A program made the position numbers and the translations under genes. A DNA stretch of 40,094 nt from Mesorhizobium sp. (GTDB lineage Bacteria > Pseudomonadota > Alphaproteobacteria > Rhizobiales > Rhizobiaceae), in the NCBI RefSeq assembly GCF_024509055.1, contig NZ_JANINM010000241.1, positions 1 to 40,094 on the forward strand, given 5' to 3'. The notes beneath the pieces are model-generated. The model worked only from the letters and a program-made list of their open reading frames with translations, searched no databases and was not told the DNA's origin. This document shows positions 16,590-26,500 of the stretch, piece by piece. The first letter of the stretch is position 1. Each line of letters begins with the position of its first letter.

Positions 16590-17539
16590 ACGACAGATCA
16601 TTCTTTGTCCATGATCGCGGCATTTGCGAAAGCACACGTGTCGGTGGCGGCACGAGGATATGGGCATTCGCTCATGTGCTTCCCGGCGCAGTAATCGGAG
16701 CGAACTGCAATATCTGCGACCATGTCTTCATAGAGAACGACGTGACGGTCGGTGACGATGTTACCATAAAAAGCGGCGTTCAGTTGTGGGACGGCGTTCG
16801 TTTAGGCGACCGTGTGTTTGTCGGTCCGAACGCCGCGTTTACCAACGACCGTTTCCCGCGCTCGAAACATTATCCCGAGACGTTTCTCCGAACGATCGTT
16901 GAGGATGGCGCCTCGATCGGTGCTAACGCAACAATCTTGCCGGGAATAACCATCGGTCGCGAAGCGATGATTGGCGCTGGAGCCGTGGTAACCAAAAATG
17001 TCCCAGCCCACGCGGTGGTAGTTGGAAATCCCGCGGTCATAGTCGGCTATCAGACGCGGCCGCACGTCGAACCTTTGATGACGCAAGCGATGCCCGGTGC
17101 GGCCGGTGATAGGATGCCGCTTGGCGTGGGCGGATGCGAGCTTTGGCGCCTGCCACACTTTAGCGACCTGCGAGGGGAACTCGCTCCTCTTGAATTTGGA
17201 GATGACCTGCCTTTCAAGCCATCGCGGTCCTTCCTCGTATACCGCGTTCCATCTGACAAGGTCAGGGGTGAGCATGCACACCGCCAATGCCATCAGTTCC
17301 TGATCGCCGCGCATGGCGGCCTGTCGGTCGTTGTCGACGATGGTCACGGCAGAAAAGAGGTGCCGTTGGAAGACCCCTCGATCGGACTTTACCTGCCGCC
17401 CGGGGTCTGGGGCATTCAGTACAAGTTCCAGCCAGACACGGCACTGTTGGTCTTGGCTTCGCATCCATACGATGCGAGCGACTATATCAGGAACTATTCG
17501 GATTTCCTGGCTGCGGTCAAATCTGATGACCATCGATAG
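16586..17539 (+). CDS. Fused N-acetyltransferase / dTDP-4-keto-6-deoxyhexose 3,4-ketoisomerase (WxcM/FdtD-like)
   Basis: 317 residues. Residues about 10-155 form a left-handed beta-helix acetyltransferase with hexapeptide repeats (IGANATILPGITIG, AGAVVTKNVPAHAVVVGNPA). Residues about 185-312 form a cupin ketoisomerase with DLRGELAPLE, RGEHAHRQCHQF (His230, His232) and a C-terminal SDYIRNYSDF. The same architecture is characterised in Shewanella denitrificans FdtD. Expected roles: 4-keto to 3-keto isomerisation before the aminotransferase, then N-acetylation of the 3-amino sugar. ATG 16586 overlaps the upstream stop (ATGA). The stop overlaps the gtrA-like gene by 14 bases. Confidence 0.9.
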   Translation: MNDRSFFVHDRGICESTRVGGGTRIWAFAHVLPGAVIGANCNICDHVFIENDVTVGDDVTIKSGVQLWDGVRLGDRVFVGPNAAFTNDRFPRSKHYPETFLRTIVEDGASIGANATILPGITIGREAMIGAGAVVTKNVPAHAVVVGNPAVIVGYQTRPHVEPLMTQAMPGAAGDRMPLGVGGCELWRLPHFSDLRGELAPLEFGDDLPFKPSRSFLVYRVPSDKVRGEHAHRQCHQFLIAAHGGLSVVVDDGHGRKEVPLEDPSIGLYLPPGVWGIQYKFQPDTALLVLASHPYDASDYIRNYSDFLAAVKSDDHR

Positions 17540-17906
17540 GATTGGTCCGGACGCGATCCGCTTTCTCGTGGCCGGAGGACTGAACACCGTGCTCACGAGT
17601 GCTGTCTACTTCGCTGGGCTGACCGTGCTCCCGCCAGTTGTCTCCTATACGATTGCCTGGCTGGTAGGCCTTGCATTCGTGATGGTGTTCTACCCCGAAC
17701 GGGTCTTTCCCGGAGGGCGTACAGGCTTAGCGGACCGGCTAGCTGTCGGCGGTTCGATCGCTGCGGTTTTTGTAGCCGGGTTAGCAACCCTTCACCTTCT
17801 CGAACGAGCGCTGCAAAGCCGAACAGTGGCGTTCTTTGCAACGCTAGCCATCACGACGATCCTCAACTTCTTGGTTTCTCGATGGATACTCCGCAGACAA
17901 CGCTGA
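17526..17906 (+). CDS. GtrA-family membrane protein
   Basis: 126 residues, four hydrophobic segments, with the GtrA-like IRFLVAGGLNTVLTSAVYF at the N-terminus and ILNFLVSRWI at the C-terminus. GtrA proteins are proposed to help move undecaprenyl-phosphate-sugars across the inner membrane. ATG 17526 lies inside the end of the acetyltransferase/isomerase gene (14-base overlap), and its own end overlaps the next gene by 25 bases. Placed between a GtrB-like and a GtrII-like gene, as in serotype-conversion modules. Confidence 0.85.
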   Translation: MTIDRIGPDAIRFLVAGGLNTVLTSAVYFAGLTVLPPVVSYTIAWLVGLAFVMVFYPERVFPGGRTGLADRLAVGGSIAAVFVAGLATLHLLERALQSRTVAFFATLAITTILNFLVSRWILRRQR

Positions 17907-19411
17907 TACGTCCCGCCACGATCAAAGCGGCTATCAATCTCTTTGCGATCTTTGTCGCACTGTACTTTTCCGAGCTAGCCTCCTTTTCGCTATCCATTGA
18001 CGAAGAGGTCGCAGCCTTCAGAACGGATGCCTCAATCTGGATCGCCCAAGGGCGTTGGGGCGCGTATCTTGTCGAGACGTTTCTCATACCTCATCCGGTA
18101 ATGCCTTTCTTGCCGCCGGCTGTCTTTGGCGTCGGTTGCGTTACCGCCTACCTGCTGGTTATGGACGCCATCGGCAAGCACGAACTCTCCATCGCCGAAT
18201 ATGCGTGTTTCACGATCTTCTGCGCCTTTCCGACCTGGTTCTTCCTTGTCGAGTTCTATTCCAATATTGGTGCGGTCGGGATCGGTTTAGCAGCCGCCAC
18301 CCTTGCGGTTTGGCTTATCAGCAAGAAGGATCCTCCGGTAGCAAGTTCGCGTTTCCTCGCTGCGATTGCGGCCGGTGGTTTTGCGATCTCTATCTACCAG
18401 AGTTTCGTCCCTGCAATCCTAGTTTTGGGTATCGCCTTCTCGGTTCTACAGACAAGGGTCAGCACCAAAATGTCGCTGCCAAAGCACTTGATTCGCGTGG
18501 CCGTCCTTTTGGCCGGCTCTGCGGTTTTCTATGTTGTTGGCAATGCAATTTTCAAGTCATTCACTTCCCAAAGAAGCGAGTATTTCGAGTCACTTTTCCA
18601 GCCGGCATTTTTATTCCAACATCCGATAGTGGTGATTGGCCGGATACTGGAAGCAGTAAGAGGGGCGTTTGGCCTGGACCATGACACCTATGGCGTTGTT
18701 TTGTGGACGATTCCGGTGCTGCTGATCTTCGGCGGGTGGACGCTTCTCAAAGAGTCCCCTCGCGCGAATTTGCCGCTGTTGGCGATCGCCCTCGTGTCGC
18801 TGACCGTCCCTTTCGGCGTTCATTTTTTGGCTGCAGGTAGTATGCCTGTGAGAAGTCTCATAGGCTTGCCAATAGCTGTTTGGCTTTTTGTCTACCTTGC
18901 ATTGACGAGCAGGAACGCCAGGATCAGAACCATCTCGGCGATCTTGCTCGGAGTGGCAGCGTTCCAAATCCTGATGATACAAAACTACCGTCAGGCGTCC
19001 AGTTCTCTTGTCGACAAGCACGACACGCTTGTGGCCGCCGCAATCTACGACAGGCTGACTATGACAGAGGGCTATGATGCGAGGCGCACCTACGCGCTAA
19101 GCGTGTTCGGCGGGCTGCCATTCGCTACCAATTATCCCAGGCCCCCCAGTTCAACAGTCGGATATTCGTTTTTCGAATGGGACGGCGGCAATCCCTGGCG
19201 CATCGCTTACTACATGAGATTGCTGGGCTATTCAAATCTAAACGGCTCGACGGACCAGCAAGCCGATCAAACGATCGTCCGGCTTTCGACAATGCCCGTA
19301 TGGCCTGCGCCAGGCAGCGTGGAAATCGAAGGCGACGTTGCATTGATCAGGCTTGGTGACCAACCGAGCGTTGCCAATCAACAGGCGCTCGCGAGGGCGG
19401 TCAATCACTGA
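17882..19411 (+). CDS. GtrII-like polytopic glycosyltransferase
   Basis: 509-residue membrane protein with about eleven hydrophobic segments and a soluble C-terminal tail of roughly 110 residues, resembling the glucosyltransferase GtrII family. An acidic pair in the first loop (SIDEEVAAFR) is the kind of residue expected at the active site of GT-C enzymes. It would transfer a sugar from undecaprenyl phosphate to the polysaccharide in the periplasm. ATG 17882 overlaps the gtrA-like gene by 25 bases. Last gene of the 14524-19411 operon. Acceptor and donor are unknown. Confidence 0.78.
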   Translation: MDTPQTTLIRPATIKAAINLFAIFVALYFSELASFSLSIDEEVAAFRTDASIWIAQGRWGAYLVETFLIPHPVMPFLPPAVFGVGCVTAYLLVMDAIGKHELSIAEYACFTIFCAFPTWFFLVEFYSNIGAVGIGLAAATLAVWLISKKDPPVASSRFLAAIAAGGFAISIYQSFVPAILVLGIAFSVLQTRVSTKMSLPKHLIRVAVLLAGSAVFYVVGNAIFKSFTSQRSEYFESLFQPAFLFQHPIVVIGRILEAVRGAFGLDHDTYGVVLWTIPVLLIFGGWTLLKESPRANLPLLAIALVSLTVPFGVHFLAAGSMPVRSLIGLPIAVWLFVYLALTSRNARIRTISAILLGVAAFQILMIQNYRQASSSLVDKHDTLVAAAIYDRLTMTEGYDARRTYALSVFGGLPFATNYPRPPSSTVGYSFFEWDGGNPWRIAYYMRLLGYSNLNGSTDQQADQTIVRLSTMPVWPAPGSVEIEGDVALIRLGDQPSVANQQALARAVNH

Positions 19412-19614
19412 GGGCGCATGACAAACCTCATCGCATCTGACGCTGCGTTTGATTGAGAACGAGCGATCTCGGCATCCGTCATTCCAAACGGAACTTCGGA
19501 CATCTCAGTTCTCTGTGCTGCGTCTACTGAGGTAACGCCTCTTAAATTAAATAATCGCTAAATATCTCTTGAGATACACCAATAAAAATACAGTCAACGG
19601 AGGCCTTATCGAAA

Positions 19615-20559
19615 GTGTTTTCCAATCTTCCTCGGCTGACTATTATCCAACACCTGCTACACGGTCGCATGATTTCAGACAAGGCAAGAAGAGGAGCGGT
19701 CGGCATGTTTTCCGTAGCCATCCCCCACTTGAACGCAGCGGAGCGCGCTGTCGCTGACGGTTGCACCTTCGAAGAGGCTCTCGTTCTCCTGCGCCGAATG
19801 AGCTTGGATGACTTCGGTCTCTTCATGATCTCCTTGCCTAACAAGGACTATCCCGGCCTGTCACGCCTTCTGCCCGCGATGGCCAGCGCGGAAGTGCAGA
19901 AGACCTGGACTGGGGCATCTGGCCACGATCTGTTTAGGCAGACCTCGGCATTTGCGCGTCAGTTGGAGAACAACTTCACAAGATATAAGAAGGCGCCGCT
20001 AGCCGGCTCCGACATCCTCGATTTTGGGTGCGGCTATGGCCGCATCCTTCGCATGATGTATTACTATAGCGATCCGGCCAACATCTGGGGTGTCGACGCT
20101 TGGGACAAGTCTCTCAATCTATGTCGAGAGGCACGCCTGCCCGGAAGGTTTGCTCAATCGGAGCGAATACCCTCTAACCTGCCCGTGGGTGACCAAAAGT
20201 TCGATTTGATCTTCGCTTTTTCGGTGTTCACACATCTTGCTCCGCAAACCGCCCGAGCTTGCCTCACAGCGCTTCGAAAACATGTCAAACCTGACGGTTT
20301 GTTTGTCGCGACCATTCGACCTATTGAGTTCTGGCCATTCATTGACGGAATTCGGAAGACCTCACTCGCTCCAAAGATGGTGTCGGAGCACCGACGCAAT
20401 GGATACGCGTATCTTCCTCACGGCGGCCCGGATGGCGCAACGTACGGCGACCTCTCGTGCGAGATAAACTTCTTGAGTGGAAACGGCTGGAAAATAGTAG
20501 GGCAAGATCGATCGATACTTGACCCCTTTCAGGTGTCGGTCATACTTATCCCCGATTAG
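19615..20559 (+). CDS. Class I SAM-dependent methyltransferase
   Basis: 314 residues with motif I ILDFGCGYGRILR (134-146), an acidic residue Asp161 at the end of beta-2, FDLIFAFSVFTHL and LKPDGLFVATIR-like segments. About 130 residues precede the methyltransferase domain and have no recognisable family features. Start is GTG 19615, with GGAGG about 11 nt upstream. The 200-bp AT-rich gap on its left suggests its own promoter. Probably an O-antigen sugar methyltransferase or a chain-end modifier; the substrate is not readable. Confidence 0.8.
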   Translation: MFSNLPRLTIIQHLLHGRMISDKARRGAVGMFSVAIPHLNAAERAVADGCTFEEALVLLRRMSLDDFGLFMISLPNKDYPGLSRLLPAMASAEVQKTWTGASGHDLFRQTSAFARQLENNFTRYKKAPLAGSDILDFGCGYGRILRMMYYYSDPANIWGVDAWDKSLNLCREARLPGRFAQSERIPSNLPVGDQKFDLIFAFSVFTHLAPQTARACLTALRKHVKPDGLFVATIRPIEFWPFIDGIRKTSLAPKMVSEHRRNGYAYLPHGGPDGATYGDLSCEINFLSGNGWKIVGQDRSILDPFQVSVILIPD

Positions 20560-20792
20560 GATAATTTTGTGTAAGATAGTATGATTTTTTATTTATATTG
20601 GGGATTTTGCATTCCCAATGCGACTGCCTGTGGCGAGATACCAGCGCTCTCCATAGGCCATTCTACGGACTGGCGGTAGCCGAAGAGCCATCTGTATCGG
20701 ATTTTATCGCGATTTGCGGTGAGTTACCGACGTTAGGGCTTTTTTGGTTGCGTCGCGAACGATAAGTTCCCGTCAGAAGCGGGGGCGCTGGG
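20560..20792. other. AT-rich intergenic spacer
   Basis: A 233-bp spacer, clearly more AT-rich than its surroundings at 20560-20610. A short hairpin, TTGGG/CCCAA around 20600-20625, is the only structure I noticed and is too weak to call a terminator. No gene seen. Confidence 0.4.
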
Positions 20793-21548
20793 ATGGATCA
20801 GAGGTTTAGGGCTACATGCCCAATTTGCTTGGTGGAGCGAACCTTCACCGCGCCTGATGATTATGCCAGTTGCAGAGACGGGCTCAAGGCGATCGATTGC
20901 CCCCTCAATGATTGTGTCACCCGTGAGCGAGCGGCAGCTGCGGCGCTATTTTCGATTTTCTCGACACAGGAACTTAAGGCGCTTCGGGTTCATGAGGCCG
21001 CGCCTGGTGGGCGGGGCCTGTCACTTTGGCTTTGGTACAACGCCGATGAAAGGGTCTTCTCAGGTTACTATCCCGACAGACCCTTTGGCACGATGGTCGG
21101 GCATATCAGAAACGAGAATTTGGAGGCGCAAACCTTTGAGGACAGGCGCTTCGACCTGGTAATACATCTGGACGTAATGGAGCACCTGTTTGAACCGTTC
21201 AAAGCCCTGACGGAGATTTTTCGGACACTGGACTTTGGCGGTGTATGCATTTTTACCGCGCCGACCTATCCCGAGCGAACCGAGTCGCAGCAGGTCGCGT
21301 TCCGATCCCCGGACGGTGTCCGAACAATCGGTGAGCCAGAATATCATGGGAACCCGCAGGATACAGCGGGCTCGCTGGTTACTTGGCGCTATGGATACGA
21401 TCTTCCATTGCTCATCCAGAGGCGAACGGGATTCGATGTTGAGGTGAGAAGGATCCAATCGAAAGAAATCGCGGTGCTCGGGCCCATGACCGAAGTTTAC
21501 ATCCTGAGGAAGCCCAAGGGACGTCCCGATGATCGACTCGCGAGCTGA
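20793..21548 (+). CDS. Methyltransferase-like protein with N-terminal cysteine cluster
   Basis: 251 residues. The N-terminus carries Cys9-x2-Cys12, Cys27, Cys36 and Cys41, suggestive of a zinc site. The middle has the class I methyltransferase post-motif FDLVIHLDVMEHLFEP and then a glycine-rich beta-4/5 region, but motif I is divergent (RVHEAAPGGRGLSLWL replaces the usual DxGxGxG). Similar proteins occur in O-antigen loci. ATG start 20793. It follows a 233-bp spacer and precedes a sulfotransferase-like gene. The methyltransferase fold is likely, activity uncertain. Confidence 0.65.
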   Translation: MDQRFRATCPICLVERTFTAPDDYASCRDGLKAIDCPLNDCVTRERAAAAALFSIFSTQELKALRVHEAAPGGRGLSLWLWYNADERVFSGYYPDRPFGTMVGHIRNENLEAQTFEDRRFDLVIHLDVMEHLFEPFKALTEIFRTLDFGGVCIFTAPTYPERTESQQVAFRSPDGVRTIGEPEYHGNPQDTAGSLVTWRYGYDLPLLIQRRTGFDVEVRRIQSKEIAVLGPMTEVYILRKPKGRPDDRLAS

Positions 21549-21642
21549 CGGCGCCAGCGCCACGACATTGTCAGGCCACCGCGTTGATGCACGTCTCCGC
21601 CACGGCCCCTTCTGGAATGACTTCGAGTAGGCGACTATAGTC

Positions 21643-22572
21643 ATGAAGATCATCCTTCACATAGGCGTTCATAAGACCGGCACGAGCGCGCTTCAGGCTT
21701 TTTTGCATCGAAACGCTGCTTTGCTCTTGGAACACGGCGTCTTCTACAAGCCAACCACTTCGGACTGGCCAAATCACAATCCGCTCGTTGCCGCGTTCTT
21801 GCCGGAATCTGTCGATGATGGGCTCGAAAGATTAGCAAGAACTATTGAAGCGGCCGACAACAATACCCTGTTGATCAGCTCGGAGATGCTATGCGGCCAC
21901 AGCGTTGATCTGGAGCGGTTTCTCTTCGGGCTCGAAGGTCACGATCTCCGGGTGTTCGCCTATATTCGCCATCCGGCCGATATCGTCGTCTCGGCCTTCA
22001 ACGAATTGGTTCGTCATCGCGTCTCACATTGGACAAGGCCGCTGAACGAAGAGCCGTTCGCATATGATCCATCGCAGATGGACGTGCTTCGACGCTGGTT
22101 GAAGGTGCCAAACATCACTCTGGCGCCATACGACCGGCCGCAATGGGCTGGTGGGTCGATCTTCAACGACTTCCTTGGCATGATCGGAGTGCCCTGTGAC
22201 GGTTTCGACTTCAGCCAAACCGGCGGGAATGAATCGCTGCCCTACCCTTTGATCGAAGCGTTGAGGAATGTAAACGTAGCCAGCCCCTCAGCCGATCAAC
22301 ACCGGATGCTTGTCGAGCTTTTCCGGACAATCCAATGCGAGCCGGGAGAGTACCCGCTGACACAGAGAAACGTTGCCAAGTGCGTCGAGCGGATGCGTTT
22401 GGTATTACCCATCTACCGGCCTCATTTCCGTGCCGGCTTCGACGAAAGGTACCTTCTCGAACCGCGGCACGCGCACAACGATCGATGGTTTTCGAACCTC
22501 GCGAGGACGGGCGGATCGCTTGTGAGGAAAGCCACGCGCCTCTTTCCGGTGTATGGCGCAGGCTCTCCATAG
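21643..22572 (+). CDS. Sulfotransferase-like protein
   Basis: 309 residues. The N-terminal IILHIGVHKTGTSALQAFL carries the PAPS 5'-phosphosulfate-binding loop of carbohydrate sulfotransferases. A later LRVFAYIRHPADIVVSAFNELV segment matches the 3'-phosphate-binding motif (R-x-P-x-D-x-x-x-S). These features suggest transfer of sulfate from PAPS to a sugar. PAPS could come from the CysD/CysNC pair at the left end. ATG start 21643; no strong Shine-Dalgarno sequence. It ends 58 bases before the convergent epimerase gene. Some proteins of this fold are not sulfotransferases, so the activity is inferred from the motifs. Confidence 0.78.
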   Translation: MKIILHIGVHKTGTSALQAFLHRNAALLLEHGVFYKPTTSDWPNHNPLVAAFLPESVDDGLERLARTIEAADNNTLLISSEMLCGHSVDLERFLFGLEGHDLRVFAYIRHPADIVVSAFNELVRHRVSHWTRPLNEEPFAYDPSQMDVLRRWLKVPNITLAPYDRPQWAGGSIFNDFLGMIGVPCDGFDFSQTGGNESLPYPLIEALRNVNVASPSADQHRMLVELFRTIQCEPGEYPLTQRNVAKCVERMRLVLPIYRPHFRAGFDERYLLEPRHAHNDRWFSNLARTGGSLVRKATRLFPVYGAGSP

Positions 22573-22630
22573 CAAACTGACGTAGGCAGGCTACCAACCA
22601 GCACAAGCCTTGACTGCCATGCCAGCGGCC

Positions 22631-23572
22631 TTACCGCCCTTCTCGCCAGCGATAGGTAAGGCTTATACCCTCGTCCAGCACATAGGCTGGCCTCCAACCT
22701 AAGTTACTCTCGATCTTGCTAATATCGAGCACATTCCGGCGAACATCCACGCCTCGGGCCGGTGCATAGACCAGTTTCGCCGGCGCATCGAGAATCCTCG
22801 ATATTCTCGATACCAACTCGATCACGCTCGTTCCCGCTCCCGAACCGACATTGTAAATCTCCCCCCATTTTCCTCTCTGCCCAAGCAAAGCCAACGCTTC
22901 GGTGACATCATCGATGTAAACGAAGTCACGAATGTTTTGCCCGTCGCCCCAGATTTCGATCGGTGTTCCGCTGGCTACTCTCTCGAACAATGCCGCAATC
23001 AGCCCTTGTCCCTTCGCTGCGGATTGATGGGGTCCAAAAGGGTTCGATATCCTGGCGATCACATAATCGGTACCATGCAGTGCCCCATAAAGACTGAAGT
23101 ATCGCTCGATTGCCAGCTTGACCGTGCCATAGGACGAAATCGGCACAGTCGGATGCTCCTCCGAAATCCGCGTGGCATCCGTCTGACCGTAGACGGTTCC
23201 GCCCGAAGATGAAAAAACCCAGCGACAATCCAGGCCCTTGGTTGCTTCCAATAAGCCAACGGTCGCCATGAGATTGGTGGCTATCTCGGCGACGGCCTCG
23301 TCGGTCGCGGCCGTCGGGCGCGTCGAGCTAACCAGGTGAAAGACAATTGCCCCTTCCATCGCCTCCAGAAGTTCGCCCGGCGGAGAAGCCAGATCGCCGA
23401 GGATGACTCGACTCCCGATTGGCCAATGATCGGACATCTTACGCGCAAAGCAGGTCAGATCGAATCCTTGTTCGGCGCTCCTTCGCGCGAGATTGATCCC
23501 GATGAAGCCTGAAGCGCCAAGGATGACCACCTTTTTCCGGGGATCGGACCGCGGCCGGAGCCCTTGTGTCAT
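22631..23572 (-). CDS. NAD-dependent epimerase/dehydratase (extended SDR, GalE-like)
   Basis: 313 residues: Rossmann motif ILGASGFIG, SSSGGTVYG, catalytic Tyr in SSYGTVKLAIE (Tyr-x3-Lys), and the substrate-side NPFGP and WGDGQNIRDFVYIDDV typical of UDP-glucose 4-epimerase relatives. It interconverts or reduces a nucleotide sugar for the polysaccharide. Start ATG 23572 overlaps the stop of the giant glycosyltransferase gene (ATGA), making it the last gene of the rfb operon. The substrate could be UDP-hexose, GDP-hexose or a dTDP-keto sugar; the sequence does not tell. Confidence 0.83.
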   Translation of the reverse strand: MTQGLRPRSDPRKKVVILGASGFIGINLARRSAEQGFDLTCFARKMSDHWPIGSRVILGDLASPPGELLEAMEGAIVFHLVSSTRPTAATDEAVAEIATNLMATVGLLEATKGLDCRWVFSSSGGTVYGQTDATRISEEHPTVPISSYGTVKLAIERYFSLYGALHGTDYVIARISNPFGPHQSAAKGQGLIAALFERVASGTPIEIWGDGQNIRDFVYIDDVTEALALLGQRGKWGEIYNVGSGAGTSVIELVSRISRILDAPAKLVYAPARGVDVRRNVLDISKIESNLGWRPAYVLDEGISLTYRWREGR

Positions 23573-26500
23573 GCCGCGTCCGCGTCGTGGATGCCGAGAT
23601 GGATGCGGACGTGCTGTAGCCAGGCGTCCGCCTTTCGACGTGTCTCAGCGGTAGTTGCGACGAGCGAACGCGCGAACTCTTGCATCCGCCGCACCTCATC
23701 CAAATGGGTAGCGGCGGCTGAGCCCTCCGTTACGCTCTTCAAATGGCGGCGGTGAGAATTGAGACGCTTTGCGCTAAACTTGATTTTCCCTTGCAACAAA
23801 ACCCGCAAATAAACGAGCCAGTCACCCGCCACATGGTAGTCAAACAATTCCTCACCGAGACCGGTAACCGCGCTGGCTATAGCAGACCGGCGGAATAGGG
23901 CGGCACTGACGTTCGGAATGGTGTTCTTGACAGCCATTGCATCGCTAATTTCTTCGGCGCCATCCCGTACGTAGTCCGATGACCACTTATCCGAGATATC
24001 GCTGGTGTAGCCTATGTAATCCTCCGCGAGCACATCCCCCTTACCATCCACCTGGCGTGATTGGCTGAAGGCGACAACAACCGAGGGGTCGTCAAAGGCA
24101 GGTGTGAGCTCGTGAAGGAAGTCAGGAGCCGCAAAATCGTCCGCCTCGGCAATCCAGACGACATCGCCTCGGCATCGCTCGATCCCCTTCGCCCATTGCC
24201 GAAACACCGAACCGGAATTGTGGTCGTTGACAACCAGCTCGCTATCGAGGCTCGGGTTCTGCGCCAGGAACGTTTGGACGGCCTCAACACTTCCATCGGT
24301 CGAGCCATCGTCAAGCACGATGAGCTCATAGATCGGGTATGTCTGGCCGGCGATGCTGTTCAGCCGCTCGGCGAGATGATGCGCATAGTTGTAGTTGGGG
24401 ACCATAACCGACACGCGCTGAAACCCGGTCGCATAATGGAGCAGGTCCAGGAGATACTGGCGCATAGATCCCACAGCACCGGTATTTGCGTGGATAGGGC
24501 CGGCCAGCACCTCGCCAACCTTGGCGGCGAAATCGTTGGCGTCCAGATTCTGCGCGAGACGCCCACCAAACTCAACGATGAAATCCGCGGCGCCGGTGGT
24601 ACCCTCAAAGGCGACGACCGGCACTCCAACCTCGGCAGCCTCCAAGACAACGTTCGGAAATGGATCCTCGCGTGAAGTTAGTGCATAAACGGACGCGCCT
24701 GCATAATACGCCATCGGCTCTTGAACGAAGCCAACAAATCTTACTCGCTCTGCCAGATTTCGCTTTTCGAGAGAGGCCATGATCTTCTCTTCCATGCCGG
24801 CATCGAAGTGACCAATCCAAATGAAGGCTATGTCGGGATGTGCGCGAAGGACCTCCTGCGCCATGTCGATGAAAATGTCCGGCCCCTTTCGGTGGTCTAC
24901 GAAAGCCACGGCCAGAACATAGCGCGTATCCGGGGCGAAACCGTGCTGTTCACAGACCAGACGCCGTGCTTCTTCGGCGCGCCCCTTGAAGGGGTTTTTC
25001 CGCAATAGACCCTGTGGGCGGATTACCGCCTTGTTGACCGGCTCACCGAGAAACTTCTCAAACCCGGACCGCACAACCGGCGCGGCAAATACGATGCTAT
25101 CGGAGTGTCGGTTGATGGCCGCTGCGTGCTTCTCGAGATCGTACCGTTGCAAGACTCCCGGCAGCTCATGGACCAAGGCGACCGTCCGAAAGCCTGCTTC
25201 CTTCAGTACAGGAACAAGCAGGCCCGACACGGTCGTGTTGACGATGGCGACCTCCGCGCCCGCATTCCGCATCGCCTGGAGTTTCGCCAGCACGGCTTCC
25301 CGCGTTTCACTGTCTAGAGCTATGCGGTGAACGGTTGCAACTTCGGCGAACCGGGGCAACAACTGGCCGCCGCCGAGAGCGATCATGTCGACATCGCGGC
25401 CCATCGCTCCCAATTCGCGAGCCATCGCAAGAGCCAGATATTGCGCGCCATGCGGATGAGCATCATGGGAAACGACCACGATCCGAGGTCTGGATTTCCG
25501 GTTCGTGGCCTCCAGGGCATCGCGGGTCGCCTGCAGATAGGCGAAACCGTTGGCAGCGTCCGGTTCCAGATGCGCGCCTTCTGCCCATTCGTTCCAGGCA
25601 TTGACAAAGACCAACCGTTCGCTCGGCTCGTCGATGTTCGTGGTTGTGTCGTCAATGGCGTTCTCCAGCCATGCCCGGTAGAGCTGCGGAGTGTTGTTGA
25701 TGAACACGCCGCCACCATGCTTGCGACGTGCAGTGTTGTCCCAGCCGGGACAAACCGAACGAAAGAGCTTGTAGCTGCGAGGCACATAGTTCTTGCTGCG
25801 TTCGGGAAAGACCGACCAGTCATACACGGTCGAGTCAAAATCATCGTTCAAGGGCGTCACCAAATGCGTAACGTTTGGCGGCGCCGACCGGTTCGGCGGG
25901 AACTCCACCGAGGCGTCGAACCCGTATTGCTCCGGCGGAACGGATTCAAACGACTGAGTATAGGCCAGGAAAATCTCGCCTATGCCGTTTTCACGGCACC
26001 AATGTCGCCAACGTTGAGCGGTTTCCGCCGCTGCCGGGAGCAGGCTGGGACGGTAAACGAGCAGGAGCGGCTTGCCGTCGATGCGAATATAGCGAGGATC
26101 GCGAAGATACGGCGCGACCTCGGCAATAAAGGCAATATCATCTTTCGACGAATGGTCTTGGGCGATGAGGATTTCGTGGTCCAGCCCGTCCCACCTACGC
26201 GACCAGTTCTCATTTGCCCAGCATAAGCAGAACGGCAGGTCCAGGCTCTGATCGGCGAGCCAATTTTCTAACGGCTTCTCCAACAGCCGCTTGCCCCCGA
26301 ACCAATAGAAGTAGAAGCAGAAGCCTTCCATGCCGTAGAGCTTGGCGAGTTCAACCTGGCGGCGCTGCACCGCCGCATCGCGCAAATCGTAGTAGCCTAG
26401 TTCGTCAGGCTCATGCGGCTGATAGTGGCCGACAAACTGCGGCTGCGCCGGCCTGACATTGGTCCATTCGGTGAAGCCCTCTCCCCACCACTCGTCGTTT

